From Empedobacter brevis NBRC 14943 = ATCC 43319 (GTDB lineage Bacteria > Bacteroidota > Bacteroidia > Flavobacteriales > Weeksellaceae), in assembly GCF_000382425.1 (NCBI RefSeq), contig NZ_KB908292.1, positions 396,333 to 460,332 of the forward strand: a stretch of 64,000 nucleotides of DNA, written 5' to 3'. Below are positions 53,317 through 62,891 of this stretch, one piece after another (positions within the stretch are counted from its first letter, which is position 1; each line of letters begins with the position of its first letter). The translations under genes were made by a program, and so were the position numbers. A model generated the notes under the pieces. The model had not been told where the DNA came from. It saw only the letters and a list, made by a program, of their open reading frames with translations, and made no database searches.

Positions 53317-54210
53317 TTAAGTAGATGTGATGAAACTTGTAGGAGAAAAACCTGTATAATTTTTAAAAAATTTACTAAAAACAGAAGTATCGACAAAGTT
53401 TAAATCCGTCACGACATCCGAGACACTATACTTAGGGTTTTTAAGTAAAACTTTAGCTTCTAACACAATAGCTTCAGCAATAATTTGTTTTGGTGATTTA
53501 TTAAAAACTTCAACGATAATCTTGGTCAAATGTTTTCGGCTGATAAACATTTCGTCCGCATAAAACTGAACATTACGTTGACGTCTGAAGTGCGTTGAAA
53601 CCAAATATAAAAATTGTTTGGCTAATTCCTCTTTTCTGACCTCTTTCGTTGTACTTTTAGCTTTCACAGCCTTGTTGTAATAATTTCCCATCTCATACAT
53701 CAACACAGAAAAATGATGCAATACTAAATCCTTTGCAAAGATATTTTCGTTTTTGATGGTATACTTGCTAATCTTATTCAGGTTGTAACGCATATCTCGA
53801 ACAATCTTTTTATCCAAGGAAATTATTTTAGGATATTTAGATGATAAAAATTCGACCAAATTATTTGATTTCACATGGAAGCCTGCTTCTATAATTAAGT
53901 CCGAATCAATAAAAATTGCTTGTACTGCAAAATCAGCAGAATGTTCTATAATTTCGAACAATTGTCCTGGCAATACAACAATAATGTCATCACGCTTGAT
54001 TAAAGTAGGTTCCAAATTAACTGTGATCTCACATGTTCCGGCTGTTATTAAAATCAACCCAAGTGACGTAAACTTATAGGGTTTACGTTTAACAAAATAA
54101 TAGCTATTCTCAGGACCCACATCAAAAATTGCCAATCGCCTATCTGTTGCTTCTTCTTTGTAAGTCCTTAGAATATTATCAATTGAATATAATTGAATGT
54201 AATCACTCAT
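53317..54210 (-). CDS. AraC-family regulator next to fabH
   Basis: 297 residues. N-terminal cupin-like sensor ('IVVLPGQLFEIIEHSADFAV') and C-terminal double HTH (about 198-295): 'FYADEMFISRKHLTKIIVEV', 'NPKYSVSDVVTDLNFVDTSVF', 'TGFSPTSF'. It sits between two sets of a repeated AAAAAGACGTATT motif, one before its own gene and one before fabH, so it probably controls both. Ligand unknown. Confidence 0.9.
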   Translation of the reverse strand: MSDYIQLYSIDNILRTYKEEATDRRLAIFDVGPENSYYFVKRKPYKFTSLGLILITAGTCEITVNLEPTLIKRDDIIVVLPGQLFEIIEHSADFAVQAIFIDSDLIIEAGFHVKSNNLVEFLSSKYPKIISLDKKIVRDMRYNLNKISKYTIKNENIFAKDLVLHHFSVLMYEMGNYYNKAVKAKSTTKEVRKEELAKQFLYLVSTHFRRQRNVQFYADEMFISRKHLTKIIVEVFNKSPKQIIAEAIVLEAKVLLKNPKYSVSDVVTDLNFVDTSVFSKFFKNYTGFSPTSFITST

Positions 54211-54270
54211 TTTTGCGTATTAATTTTTCAAATACAATTTTAAAAGATTTTTTTGACAAGTAAAAACATC

Positions 54271-54305
54271 AATACGTCTTTTTAACAAAATATTACGTCA
54301 TTTTG
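54271..54305. promoter_or_regulatory. Inverted copies of the AAAAAGACGTATT motif upstream of the AraC gene
   Basis: AATACGTCTTTTT (54271-54283) is the exact reverse complement of 53266-53278. TATTACGTCATTTTG (54291-54305) is a looser copy. Candidate autoregulatory sites. Confidence 0.5.
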
Positions 54306-54311
54306 AAAAAA

Positions 54312-55238
54312 TCAATATCCTTTATTCAATGAAACTTCATTCAATAAAGAATCATTGTTTTTCATCTTTCTATAATTCTCAGCAACTTGTTGTAAAGCTG
54401 TTGTTGCATTTGTTACACTTGCTATATGAGGTGTTACATAAATGTATTCATTTACCCAAAACGGATGATTTTCCGGTAAAGGCTCTTCCCTAAAAACATC
54501 TAAATACGCCTCTTTAATCTGTTTTTTATCAATTGCTTCTACTAAATCTTCTTCTATTAAATGTGCACCACGGCCAACATTAACTAAAACTGTATTTACT
54601 GAACATTGATCAAAGAAATTTTTATTTAATATTCCTTCTGTATCTTCAGTGAGAGGTAAGATATTTACAATAAAATTAGTATCGGAAATAACAGATTTCA
54701 ATTCTTCTGCTCCGGAAAATGATGTGACACCATTAATATTTTTTGGTGAATTTGACCAACCTTTCACTTTAAAACCCAAATTTACAAATTGTTCTGCGAC
54801 TAGCTTTCCTATTTCACCTAATCCTAATATTGTAATTGTTGTTTCATGGATAGATTGATAATTTTCAGGTATCCATTCCTTATTAAGCTGATCTTTATAA
54901 TACGTCAATAAATTTTTCATCGAAGTCATTACGCAAGCCAAAACATGCTCAAACATTTCTTGTTTCAACGCAGGATCTACAATACGTGTCACTTTTATTG
55001 ACTCCGGTATTTTTGTATGCAGTAAATGATCTATTCCTGCTCCAACTGATTGAACCACTTTTAAATTTGGAAATTCAGTAATATAGTTTTCATGCGGTTT
55101 CCAAGTCGCAATAAACTCAACTTCATTTGGATTTGAAATCGTTGGATAAATTTCAACCTTAGTTTCCGGCAATAATTCTTGCAAATTTCTTTGCCATTCT
55201 TCTGTTGGTTTCTGATTAAATAATAATACGACACTCAT
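54312..55238 (-). CDS. D-2-hydroxyacid dehydrogenase (glyoxylate/hydroxypyruvate reductase type)
   Basis: 308 residues from the ATG at 55238 (MSVVLLFNQKPTEEW); the 12-codon longer frame lacks support. Catalytic pattern of the GhrA-like family: 'VQSVGAGIDHLL', NAD(P) loop 'TILGLGEIGKLVA', 'VNVGRGAHLIEEDL' (Arg), 'YLDVFREEPLPENHPF' (Glu) and 'VTPHIASVT' (His). It probably reduces glyoxylate or a related 2-oxoacid. Glyoxylate also links it to the aceBA locus, though they are far apart. Confidence 0.9.
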   Translation of the reverse strand: MSVVLLFNQKPTEEWQRNLQELLPETKVEIYPTISNPNEVEFIATWKPHENYITEFPNLKVVQSVGAGIDHLLHTKIPESIKVTRIVDPALKQEMFEHVLACVMTSMKNLLTYYKDQLNKEWIPENYQSIHETTITILGLGEIGKLVAEQFVNLGFKVKGWSNSPKNINGVTSFSGAEELKSVISDTNFIVNILPLTEDTEGILNKNFFDQCSVNTVLVNVGRGAHLIEEDLVEAIDKKQIKEAYLDVFREEPLPENHPFWVNEYIYVTPHIASVTNATTALQQVAENYRKMKNNDSLLNEVSLNKGY

Positions 55239-55379
55239 AATAATTGCTTTTAAAACAAATGTAAATAACTCCAAATTAATTGCGCATTAAATTTGACGAT
55301 TTGTCAGATTCCTAACGTTTGGATTAGATTTTGAGAGACAAGCAGTCGATAAGTATACGAACAAAAAAATACAACATAC

Positions 55380-57407
55380 ATGAACAATCCTTTATTAGAA
55401 AAATTTGATACACCTTTTGAAAGTGCTCCTTTTTCTAAAATAAAAAATGAAAATTATAAGCCTGCTTTTATTAAAGCAATAGAAGAAGCGAAAGCAGAAA
55501 TAGAGGCAATTACTCAAAATCCCGAGTCACCTACTTTTTCGAATACGATAGAAGCAATGGAACTTTCGGGGGAAAAGTTAGGACGAATTTCTTCTATTTT
55601 CTTCAATTTAAATTCGGCTGAGACAAATGATGAAATTCAACAAATCGCACAAGAAGTTTCGCCTTTACTATCAGAATTTGGAAATGATGTTCGCTTAAAT
55701 CAAGATTTATTTGAACGAATAAAAACAGTTTATAATCAGAAAGATGCATTCGATTTAACAGAAGAGCAAACCTATTTGTTAGAAAAAAAATACAAAGGCT
55801 TTTCTAGAAACGGGGCTAATTTGAATGAAGAAGATAAAAATAAATTACGTGAAATTGACAAGCAATTGGCCATGCTTTCATTGCAGTTCGGACAAAATGT
55901 TTTGGCTGAAACAAATGCGTACGAATTGATTATTACAAATGAAAATGACTTGAAAGGGTTACCTCAATACGCAATTGATCAAGCGAAAGCTGATGCAGAG
56001 CAAAAAAATCACGAAGGTTGGTTGATTACATTACAAGCACCAAGCTATATTCCTTTTATGCAATATGCTGATAATCGTGAATTAAGAGAAAAATTATTCC
56101 GAGCAAATGGTGTAAAAGCATATCAAGACAACGAATATAACAACGAAGAAAATGTCAAAAACATTGTGAAACTTCGTCACGAACGTGCTAAAATATTGGG
56201 GTATAAAACACATGCCGACTATGTTTTGGAAGAACGTATGGCAAAAACACCAGTGACAGTTTTAGATTTCTTACATGATTTATTAACGAAAGCAAAACCA
56301 TTTGCAGAAAAAGAAATTAAAGAGTTGGCTGATTTTGCTAAAATTACAGATAGGATAGAAATACTTCAACGTTGGGATCACGCGTATTATGCTGAAAAAT
56401 TGAAACAGAAAAAATTTAGTCTTTCTGATGAAGAATTAAAACCTTATTTTCAATTAGACAATGTTGTTCAAGGGGCATTTGTAGTTGCAACTAAATTGTA
56501 TGGAATTACATTTAAAGAAACTGATTATATCGACAAATACAATGATGATGTGACAACATACGAAGTTTTAGATCAGGATAATAATTTCTTAAGTTTATTG
56601 TATACCGACTTTTTTCCCCGCGCAGGAAAACGTCCCGGTGCATGGATGACAAGTTTCAGAGAAGCTTCGAATGTAAATGGTCATAACAAACGTCCACAGG
56701 TTTCGATTGTTTGTAATTTTACGAAACCGACAAAAGACACCCCTTCTTTATTAACTTTTCAGGAAGTTACTACTTTGTTCCACGAATTTGGACATGCTCT
56801 ACATGGAATGTTACCAAATACGACTTACGAAAGTCTTTCCGGTACAAATGTATATTGGGATTTTGTTGAATTACCTTCTCAATTTTATGAAAACTTCTGT
56901 TATGAACCGGAAGCATTAAAATTATTTGCAAAGCATTATCAAACTGGAAAAATTATTCCGCAAGAATTAATTGAGAAAGTAAGAGCCTCCTCAAGTTTTA
57001 TGGAAGGTTATCAAACTGTTCGTCAATTGAGTTTTGGCTTGTTAGATATGGCTTATCATGGAAATGATTTAATAGAAATTGAAGATTTACAGGCTTTTGA
57101 AAAGGAAACTTTCAAACAAACAGAATTATATCCGGAAGTTGATAAAACTATGATGAGTACATCATTTTCCCATATTTTTCAAGGAGGATATTCTTCAGGA
57201 TACTATTCATATAAATGGGCTGAAGTTTTGGATGCCGATGCGTTTTCTTTCTTCCAGGAGACTGGAATTTTTAATAAAGATACTGCCAATAAATTTTATA
57301 AATTATTAGCATCAGGTGGCACAATTGAACCAATGAAACTGTACGAAGAGTTTCGAGGACATCAACCTACTTCAGCTGCTTTGCTAAAGCGTGCTGGATT
57401 AGTATAA
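55380..57407 (+). CDS. M3-family oligopeptidase (Dcp/oligopeptidase A-like)
   Basis: 675 residues of the thimet-oligopeptidase family. The zinc site 'TLFHEFGHALHGML' begins near residue 464 and the second glutamate lies in 'SGTNVYWDFVELPSQFYEN'. 'GKRPGAWMTSFREASNVNG' and 'FSHIFQGGYSSGYYSYKWAEV' near the C-terminus are typical of peptidyl-dipeptidase Dcp. No signal peptide, so it is cytoplasmic and degrades short peptides. A strong terminator follows 4 bases after the stop. Confidence 0.95.
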   Translation: MNNPLLEKFDTPFESAPFSKIKNENYKPAFIKAIEEAKAEIEAITQNPESPTFSNTIEAMELSGEKLGRISSIFFNLNSAETNDEIQQIAQEVSPLLSEFGNDVRLNQDLFERIKTVYNQKDAFDLTEEQTYLLEKKYKGFSRNGANLNEEDKNKLREIDKQLAMLSLQFGQNVLAETNAYELIITNENDLKGLPQYAIDQAKADAEQKNHEGWLITLQAPSYIPFMQYADNRELREKLFRANGVKAYQDNEYNNEENVKNIVKLRHERAKILGYKTHADYVLEERMAKTPVTVLDFLHDLLTKAKPFAEKEIKELADFAKITDRIEILQRWDHAYYAEKLKQKKFSLSDEELKPYFQLDNVVQGAFVVATKLYGITFKETDYIDKYNDDVTTYEVLDQDNNFLSLLYTDFFPRAGKRPGAWMTSFREASNVNGHNKRPQVSIVCNFTKPTKDTPSLLTFQEVTTLFHEFGHALHGMLPNTTYESLSGTNVYWDFVELPSQFYENFCYEPEALKLFAKHYQTGKIIPQELIEKVRASSSFMEGYQTVRQLSFGLLDMAYHGNDLIEIEDLQAFEKETFKQTELYPEVDKTMMSTSFSHIFQGGYSSGYYSYKWAEVLDADAFSFFQETGIFNKDTANKFYKLLASGGTIEPMKLYEEFRGHQPTSAALLKRAGLV

Positions 57408-57411
57408 ATTC

Positions 57412-57445
57412 AAAAGCCAACTACTTTTTGTAGTTGGCTTTTTTT
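57412..57445. terminator. Bidirectional terminator between the peptidase and amtB
   Basis: AAAAGCCAACTAC (57412-57424) pairs with GTAGTTGGCTTTT (57430-57442) around TTTTT, with a T run beyond and A run before. Confidence 0.92.
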
Positions 57446-57463
57446 AAAAAAAAACCGGGAATT

Positions 57464-58810
57464 CTACCCATTTATTGTTTCCTTATGCTGAGAGAGGTCT
57501 AATCCATCAAATTCAGCTCTATCGCTTACACGCAAATGAATCATTTTATTTGTGAGGTAAAATAATGTTATAGCTCCAAAAAAAGTGAAAACGGACACAA
57601 AGAATAACGCAATTATATGATGTATAAAACTATTTAAGCCTCCATGCAATAAGCTGGCATTTTCTCCATGAGCAAAAATAGCTGTCAATATCATTCCCAT
57701 AATTCCTCCTACTCCGTGACATGCAAAAACATCCAGTGTATCATCTATACGTTTTAAACCTTTCCAATACATCGCCATATTTGAAATTATCGCAGTTATA
57801 AATCCAAAAAATATACTTTCCGGAACTGTAACAAACCCACAAGCTGGAGTGATCGCTACTAATCCTACTACCGCTCCTATGCATGCTCCCATAGCAGAAA
57901 CGCTACGTCCGTTAATTCTATCAAAAAGTATCCACGTCATCATTCCAGAAGCAGAAGCAATTGTTGTTGTTCCAAAAGCTAGAGCAGCAGTGGTATTTGC
58001 TCCTAAAGCTGAACCAGCATTAAAACCAAACCATCCGAACCATAACATTCCAGTTCCAAGCATAACAAATGGAATATTTGCAGGTTTGTGTTCTCTATTT
58101 TTTCGTTTTCCTATGACCAAAGCTCCTGCCAATGCAGCAAATCCAGCGCTCATATGAACAACAGTTCCTCCGGCAAAATCTTTTACTCCAAAATATTTGT
58201 TCAATAAACCTTCTGGATGCCAAACCATGTGACAAAGCGGTGTATAAATGATTAAACTAAATAAAATCATAAATAACAAATACGAAATAAAACGTACTCT
58301 TTCAGCAAAAGAACCTGTTACAAGAGCTGGTGTAATTACCGCAAATTTCATTTGAAACAATGCAAATAGAACAAACGGTATTGTAGATGCCATATCTTTA
58401 TGTGGAAATGCTCCGACATGATTAAAAAATGGATAACTTAATGGATTCCCGATAATTCCGTAATGTTCTCCATTTATTTTAAAACCAAGTGATTCCCCAA
58501 AAGACAGTGAAAACCCAACTACAACCCACAAAATCGAAATAACGCCTAATGCAATAAAACTTTGCAGCATTGTAGAAATAACATTTCTTTTTCCAACCAT
58601 TCCTCCATAAAAAAAAGATAAACCTGGCGTCATCAATAGCACTAAACCTGCAGCAGCCAAAATCCAAGCGACATCTGAATTTACAATATTCTCTTCACTA
58701 AGGAATTCTCCTGTATTTGGAATATCTACAACTGGTTTCCAAAATAATCCAGCCAATGCAATCAGTGTTATAATTGCAAAAGCTACTTTCCATTTCAATC
58801 CGACTTTCAT
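57464..58810 (-). CDS. amtB: Ammonium transporter AmtB
   Basis: 448 residues, eleven-helix Amt protein. The pore histidine pair is visible in 'DFAGGTVVHMSAG' and 'LDVFACHGVGGIMG'; the signature 'VFALFQMKFAVITPALVTGSFAER' (split over residues 150-175) and 'FGWFGFNAGSALG' agree. It conducts ammonium across the inner membrane. There is no glnK (PII) gene next to it, unlike many bacteria, so its PII partner would be elsewhere. The N-terminal hydrophobic segment is probably a cleaved or extra helix. Confidence 0.95.
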   Translation of the reverse strand: MKVGLKWKVAFAIITLIALAGLFWKPVVDIPNTGEFLSEENIVNSDVAWILAAAGLVLLMTPGLSFFYGGMVGKRNVISTMLQSFIALGVISILWVVVGFSLSFGESLGFKINGEHYGIIGNPLSYPFFNHVGAFPHKDMASTIPFVLFALFQMKFAVITPALVTGSFAERVRFISYLLFMILFSLIIYTPLCHMVWHPEGLLNKYFGVKDFAGGTVVHMSAGFAALAGALVIGKRKNREHKPANIPFVMLGTGMLWFGWFGFNAGSALGANTTAALAFGTTTIASASGMMTWILFDRINGRSVSAMGACIGAVVGLVAITPACGFVTVPESIFFGFITAIISNMAMYWKGLKRIDDTLDVFACHGVGGIMGMILTAIFAHGENASLLHGGLNSFIHHIIALFFVSVFTFFGAITLFYLTNKMIHLRVSDRAEFDGLDLSQHKETING

Positions 58811-58948
58811 AAGTTTTTAATTTTAACCCTATTAAAATTATGTTATTTATCAAATAAAACTATACAATTTAAACTAATACCATACAAAATCAGAGGGTAA
58901 TATGTCATTTTAATATTTTAAACATAATTATCCTATATAAATTCATAA

Positions 58949-58976
58949 AAAAAGATTCCAAAAATGGAATCTTTTT
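58949..58976 (-). terminator. Terminator of the outer-membrane barrel gene
   Basis: AAAAAGATTCCA (58949-58960) and TGGAATCTTTTT (58965-58976) pair perfectly around AAAA, 33 bases after the stop on the minus strand. Confidence 0.85.
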
Positions 58977-59009
58977 ATCAATTTGATTATTTAGTTTTTC
59001 TATTATTGG

Positions 59010-59639
59010 CTATAAAAATAGCTTAAGGCCAACATTTGCTCCAAATGTATTTACTGAATTTTGTATGTATTTTTCCTTTTTATATTTAACTTGATCATAA
59101 GATAAGCCTAAATCTAAAGCAATAGAAGGAGTTATGAAATATGAAACACCTCCTTTAACTTTCCAAGTAAAGGCATCGTTTTTACTACTACTATCATAAT
59201 TAGCATCACTATAGTATTTATATTTTGAACTATTGAAGCCTAGTCCTCCACTTAAATATGGATAAAACTTAGAATCATTTGCAAAATAATAAGAAACAAA
59301 AGGCATCATAGAAATTGAATTTCCTTTCGATTTTTGTTTATGATTAATTGAGTTTCCCATAAAATCAAAATGGTATGAATCCAGTGTACTTACAGAATTT
59401 CTATAAGATATATCTAAACCAACCGCTAAATTATTAATTACAAAATATCCTCCCGTTACATTAACATCAAACTGGTTAATTTTATGTTTTGTTTCTTTCC
59501 CATAATCATTATTATAGTCATATTGGCTAGAATTAAAACCTAATGCAGAAGAAGCTCCAACCACCCAATTGTTTTTCTGAGTTTGAGCAAAAGAGTTTAT
59601 GCTAAATGCTAAAATAATAAGTAAGTAATTTTTTTTCAT
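59010..59639 (-). CDS. Small outer-membrane beta-barrel protein
   Basis: 209 residues with a signal peptide ending 'INSFAQTQ' (about 18). Strands alternate with Y/N/S-rich loops, and the final residue pattern 'NTFGANVGLKLFL' with a terminal aromatic/aliphatic strand is typical of OmpW/OprF-like porin-family barrels of eight strands. Function unknown. Confidence 0.82.
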   Translation of the reverse strand: MKKNYLLIILAFSINSFAQTQKNNWVVGASSALGFNSSQYDYNNDYGKETKHKINQFDVNVTGGYFVINNLAVGLDISYRNSVSTLDSYHFDFMGNSINHKQKSKGNSISMMPFVSYYFANDSKFYPYLSGGLGFNSSKYKYYSDANYDSSSKNDAFTWKVKGGVSYFITPSIALDLGLSYDQVKYKKEKYIQNSVNTFGANVGLKLFL

Positions 59640-59692
59640 TTATTGATAATTTAAAATCAAACAAATATACAATAACAGTAATAAAGAAATCA

Positions 59693-60211
59693 CTACTTTA
59701 TCAATTTTTGAAAAGCTTTTCTTGGACTCCCATCAAAATAAACCTCTCCACAATAGTGATATCCTAACTTATTAAAAATACGCAACATACCTACGTTATC
59801 AAAATTCGTATCAACTTTTATAGAATGAATATTTTTAGAAATTGTAATATTCTCAATTTCTTCCATCGCCCAAGTTCCCAAACCTTTCATCTTAATATCT
59901 TGTGCAACAGCCAATCGATGAATGACAATATATGGTTCTTCATTCAACCATTTTCCTTCGATTTGTGTATAAGCAGGTTCTATTTCATTAATAATTGCAA
60001 CATATCCAATGATTAAATTATTATCGTTTTCAATTACATAACCAAAACCTTTTGAAATATCATTTATAACGACATCTAGATTTGGATAACCATTTTGCCA
60101 TTGCTCGCTTCCTTCCTCTTTTCTTTTCGCAATTGCTTGCTGCAAAATATTCCAAGTTCTATCTGTATCATTCAAAGTCGCTTGACGTAAATTTAATCCA
60201 ACTATCCTCAC
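59693..60211 (-). CDS. GNAT-family N-acetyltransferase
   Basis: 172 residues of the GNAT fold: 'LRQATLNDTDRTWNIL' opening, 'VIENDNNLIIGYVAII' and the acetyl-CoA loop 'RLAVAQDIKMKGLGTWAMEE' (Q/RxxGxG/A as KMKGLG), closing with 'LRIFNKLGYHYCGEVYF'. Substrate unknown. Monocistronic. Confidence 0.88.
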   Translation of the reverse strand: MRIVGLNLRQATLNDTDRTWNILQQAIAKRKEEGSEQWQNGYPNLDVVINDISKGFGYVIENDNNLIIGYVAIINEIEPAYTQIEGKWLNEEPYIVIHRLAVAQDIKMKGLGTWAMEEIENITISKNIHSIKVDTNFDNVGMLRIFNKLGYHYCGEVYFDGSPRKAFQKLIK

Positions 60212-60308
60212 TTATTTTTATTTTCAATATAAGTTATTTTTAAACAAATCATAAGTTTTGATATTTAATTTTTTAATAAATTGAAGTGATAAAACTAACT
60301 ATTCCAGC

Positions 60309-62891
60309 ATGAAGTTCCAAAAATCTATAAAATATAGAGAAATCCCTTGGCAACAGGTTTTAGCGGTACTTATCTTATTGCTTGCATTTGTATTTTTTAG
60401 AAGCGAACGCAAAGAAATGATGCAGATAATCCCAAGTATCAAAAATGCAAAACCTATTTGGTTATTAATCGGTTTTGGAATTACGCTTCTCTATATTTCC
60501 TTACAAGCTGCAATGTATATCACAAGTTTTAAAGCTATTGGGTTATCTCTTAAGTTTTGGGATGCTGTAAATTTATTTCTCAAACGGAATTTTATTAGTG
60601 TTTTTCTACCAGCGGGAGGAATTAGTTCATTGGCTTATTTACCCAAACAAATCAAAAAGCAACAACTTGAAACAAATGAGGTCATTCAAGCAAGTTCTGT
60701 TTATGGTTTTATTGGATTATTAACGGTTTTCATCATTGGTGTTCCCATCATTTTTTATAGTATTTACACCAATAAATATTTTAATGACTCGTGGATTTCA
60801 TTGATTATATTAGGCATAATTTTAATTCTGGTTTACTTCATCTTTAATTCATTCAAAACCAAAAATAAATTCTATCAAATTATAGAGAATAAATTTCCAA
60901 AGATTACGGAAGAAATCAATCCAATTTTTGAAACTTCTTTGAACAGAAAAAATATTAATCTCACGATTTTAATCTCAATAATCATTGAAATTACAGGAAT
61001 TTTACACGTTTATATTGCTATGCTAGCTTTAGGTATTCAACCTACTTTTGATGTAGCTGCTTTGGCTTATACGATTTCTGTCTTATTGATGATTATTTCA
61101 CCTTTTTTGAGAGGTCTGGGTGCAGTAGAATTTACAATGGTGTATATTTTAACGCAATTCGGCTATTCTCATAATCAAAGTTTAGCTACAACTTTATTGT
61201 ACCGAGTTTTCGAATTTTGGTTGCCTTTAGGTTTTGGATGTTTAAGTTTTATGTGGCACGGAAGAAAATTATTTGCACGAATTTTTCCTGCTGTTTTGAT
61301 CTTTACATTAGGAATGATAAATATTATTTCAGTCATCACTCCTCCTCTTGCAGAACGTTTACATCTTGAAAAATTGTATTTACCGACTGAATTGATGCAT
61401 CTTTCAAAATTGATGATTCTATTTATCGGAATTGCTTTATTGATTACATCATCTTATCTCATCAAAGGATTAAAATCAGCTTGGATTTTTGCCTTAATAT
61501 TTTCTATACTTTCATTCTTCGGAAATATATTAAAAGCATTAGATTACGAAGAAGCTGGATTTGCATTTTTGTCAATTGTAATGTTAATTTACAGTAGAAA
61601 TCAATACCCATTGAAAACAAATCTGAAACGATTAAGACAAGGTTTTTCGATTTTCTTGCTTGCTTTTTTTTCAATTTTTATTTTTAATGTTTTAAGTTTC
61701 TATTTTATAGATAAAAGACACTTTGGTGTTGATTTCTCTTGGAATCAAGCTTTTTATTATACTTTTCAAAACTTCTTATTGTTCAGTGAAAATAATTTAG
61801 TTCCGAGAACAACCTTTGCTCAAGATTTCAAAGACATCAATATATTTTTTGGATTTAGCTCATGGATATTATTGATTTTAACTTTTTTTAGAGCTAAAAA
61901 TTATAACACAAAAGATGTTCAGGATTATAAAGAAGCAGAAGAAATTATCGAAAAATATGGAAATTCAGCATTAGATTATTTTAAAGTAATGGATGATAAA
62001 ACACTTTATTTTTCTTCAACAATCGATGGTTTTGTCTCTTATAAAATCGGTATAAATTTCGCTATTGTTTTGGATAATGTTGTTTGTGATACAAAGTATA
62101 AATCAAATTTAATTTCAGAATTCGAAAATTATTGTAAAACAAGAGGTTTAAAAACTGCTTACTATAGAGTTTCTGAAGATGATTTAATTGATTTCAAAAG
62201 ATTGGAAAAACAACATTTATTAATTGGACAAGAAGGAATTATTGAAGTTGATTCTTTCAATCTTCAAGGAAAAGAACATAAATCGATGCGTAATGCATTG
62301 AACACTTTAGAGAAAAAAGCATTTAAAACTGACGTTATTTTGCCTCCTTTGACAGAAGAATTTTTAAATGAAATTGAAGCTGTATCAAATGAATGGTTAA
62401 AAGAATTTGATAAAAAAGAAATTGTATTTGCAGAAGGAAAATTTGAACGTAAAACATTAAAAAATCAAACCATTATTACGTTAAAAAATGAAGAAAATAA
62501 AGTGGTTACATTTCTGAATGTTATTCCAGATTATACAAAAGATGAAATGACTTACGATTTGTTTCGGAGAACTGCCGATTCACCAAATGGTAGTATAGAT
62601 GCTGTTATAATTGCATTAATTAATCATGCCAAAAACAATCAAAAAAAATACATCAATATTGGTTTAACACCTTTAGCTGGTTTAGATAAACCGAACAATA
62701 TTGCCGAGCAGCTAATGAAATTTGCCTATCAACGTATCGGAACGTTTAAACAATATCAAACGATGCGCGATTTTAAAGAAAAATATGCTAGTTATTGGAT
62801 CAATAAATATATAGTTTATGGAAATGATGTGGAACTTATTCAACTTCCGCAAGCACTAAATAAAGTAATGAAACCTGAAGATGAAAACTAA
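60309..62891 (+). CDS. mprF: Lysyl-phosphatidylglycerol synthase/flippase (MprF-like)
   Basis: 860 residues. The N-terminal 500 or so form many membrane helices of the flippase half ('FLPAGGISSLAYLPKQIKK', 'LRGLGAVEFTMVY'). The C-terminal cytosolic synthase (about 535-850) is a tandem-GNAT domain ('HKSMRNALNTLEKKAFKT', 'RTADSPNGSIDAVIIALI', 'YINIGLTPLAGL'). MprF transfers lysine from tRNA to phosphatidylglycerol and flips the product, reducing surface negative charge and so sensitivity to cationic peptides (family knowledge). The next gene overlaps its end by 11 bases. Confidence 0.93.
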   Translation: MKFQKSIKYREIPWQQVLAVLILLLAFVFFRSERKEMMQIIPSIKNAKPIWLLIGFGITLLYISLQAAMYITSFKAIGLSLKFWDAVNLFLKRNFISVFLPAGGISSLAYLPKQIKKQQLETNEVIQASSVYGFIGLLTVFIIGVPIIFYSIYTNKYFNDSWISLIILGIILILVYFIFNSFKTKNKFYQIIENKFPKITEEINPIFETSLNRKNINLTILISIIIEITGILHVYIAMLALGIQPTFDVAALAYTISVLLMIISPFLRGLGAVEFTMVYILTQFGYSHNQSLATTLLYRVFEFWLPLGFGCLSFMWHGRKLFARIFPAVLIFTLGMINIISVITPPLAERLHLEKLYLPTELMHLSKLMILFIGIALLITSSYLIKGLKSAWIFALIFSILSFFGNILKALDYEEAGFAFLSIVMLIYSRNQYPLKTNLKRLRQGFSIFLLAFFSIFIFNVLSFYFIDKRHFGVDFSWNQAFYYTFQNFLLFSENNLVPRTTFAQDFKDINIFFGFSSWILLILTFFRAKNYNTKDVQDYKEAEEIIEKYGNSALDYFKVMDDKTLYFSSTIDGFVSYKIGINFAIVLDNVVCDTKYKSNLISEFENYCKTRGLKTAYYRVSEDDLIDFKRLEKQHLLIGQEGIIEVDSFNLQGKEHKSMRNALNTLEKKAFKTDVILPPLTEEFLNEIEAVSNEWLKEFDKKEIVFAEGKFERKTLKNQTIITLKNEENKVVTFLNVIPDYTKDEMTYDLFRRTADSPNGSIDAVIIALINHAKNNQKKYINIGLTPLAGLDKPNNIAEQLMKFAYQRIGTFKQYQTMRDFKEKYASYWINKYIVYGNDVELIQLPQALNKVMKPEDEN

